Positions 6,917-6,918 of a stretch of 6,918 nt of DNA are shown here, one piece after another (the first letter of the stretch is position 1; every line of letters begins with the position of its first letter). A program made the translations under genes and the position numbers. The notes under the pieces are model-generated. The model did not search any database. It was given only the letters and a program-made list of their open reading frames with translations, and was not told where the DNA came from. The stretch is from Thermoflexales bacterium (GTDB lineage: Bacteria; Chloroflexota; Anaerolineae; Fen-1058), in the NCBI GenBank assembly GCA_017999195.1, contig JAGOBP010000225.1, forward strand, positions 1 through 6,918. The letters are read 5' to 3'.

Positions 6917-6918
6917 GT

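Overview
The window holds two convergent transcription units separated by a repeat-rich, non-coding intergenic region. The left two thirds (plus strand) is one very large sensor histidine kinase gene that is already open at base 1. The right third (minus strand) is the sdhA–sdhB part of a succinate dehydrogenase (respiratory complex II) operon, and sdhA runs off the right edge. Both protein-coding units are therefore 5'-truncated by the window; only sdhB is complete.

The kinase carries ten consecutive PAS domains followed by a canonical HisKA dimerisation/phosphoacceptor domain and a HATPase_c ATP-binding domain. It has no receiver domain, and the visible 1525 residues show no membrane segment. 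No response regulator gene lies in the window, so its partner and stimuli are unknown.

The 339-base gap (4581-4919) contains no credible gene but much secondary structure. In order: a short hairpin just after the kinase stop; a composite element with nested imperfect and perfect inverted repeats whose inner ends read GTGTCATTC/GAATGACAC; and a perfect 36-base palindrome with flanking A and T tracts, placed as a (probably bidirectional) terminator just after sdhB.

sdhA and sdhB are tightly packed, with the sdhB ribosome-binding site overlapping the sdhA stop codon. SdhA plus SdhB would form the soluble catalytic half of complex II (FAD plus three Fe-S clusters), passing electrons from succinate to membrane quinone. 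The membrane anchor gene(s) are not in the window and are presumably upstream of sdhA, beyond the right edge.

Organism: a fairly GC-rich, free-living respiring bacterium. The multi-PAS kinase style, the sequence character of SdhB and the GTCATTC-type dispersed repeats together suggest Chloroflexota or a similar environmental lineage. This is only a tentative inference, since no ribosomal or other marker gene is present. I see no strong case for a wholly new biological system. The points most worth a second look are the ten-PAS sensor array and the nested inverted-repeat element.
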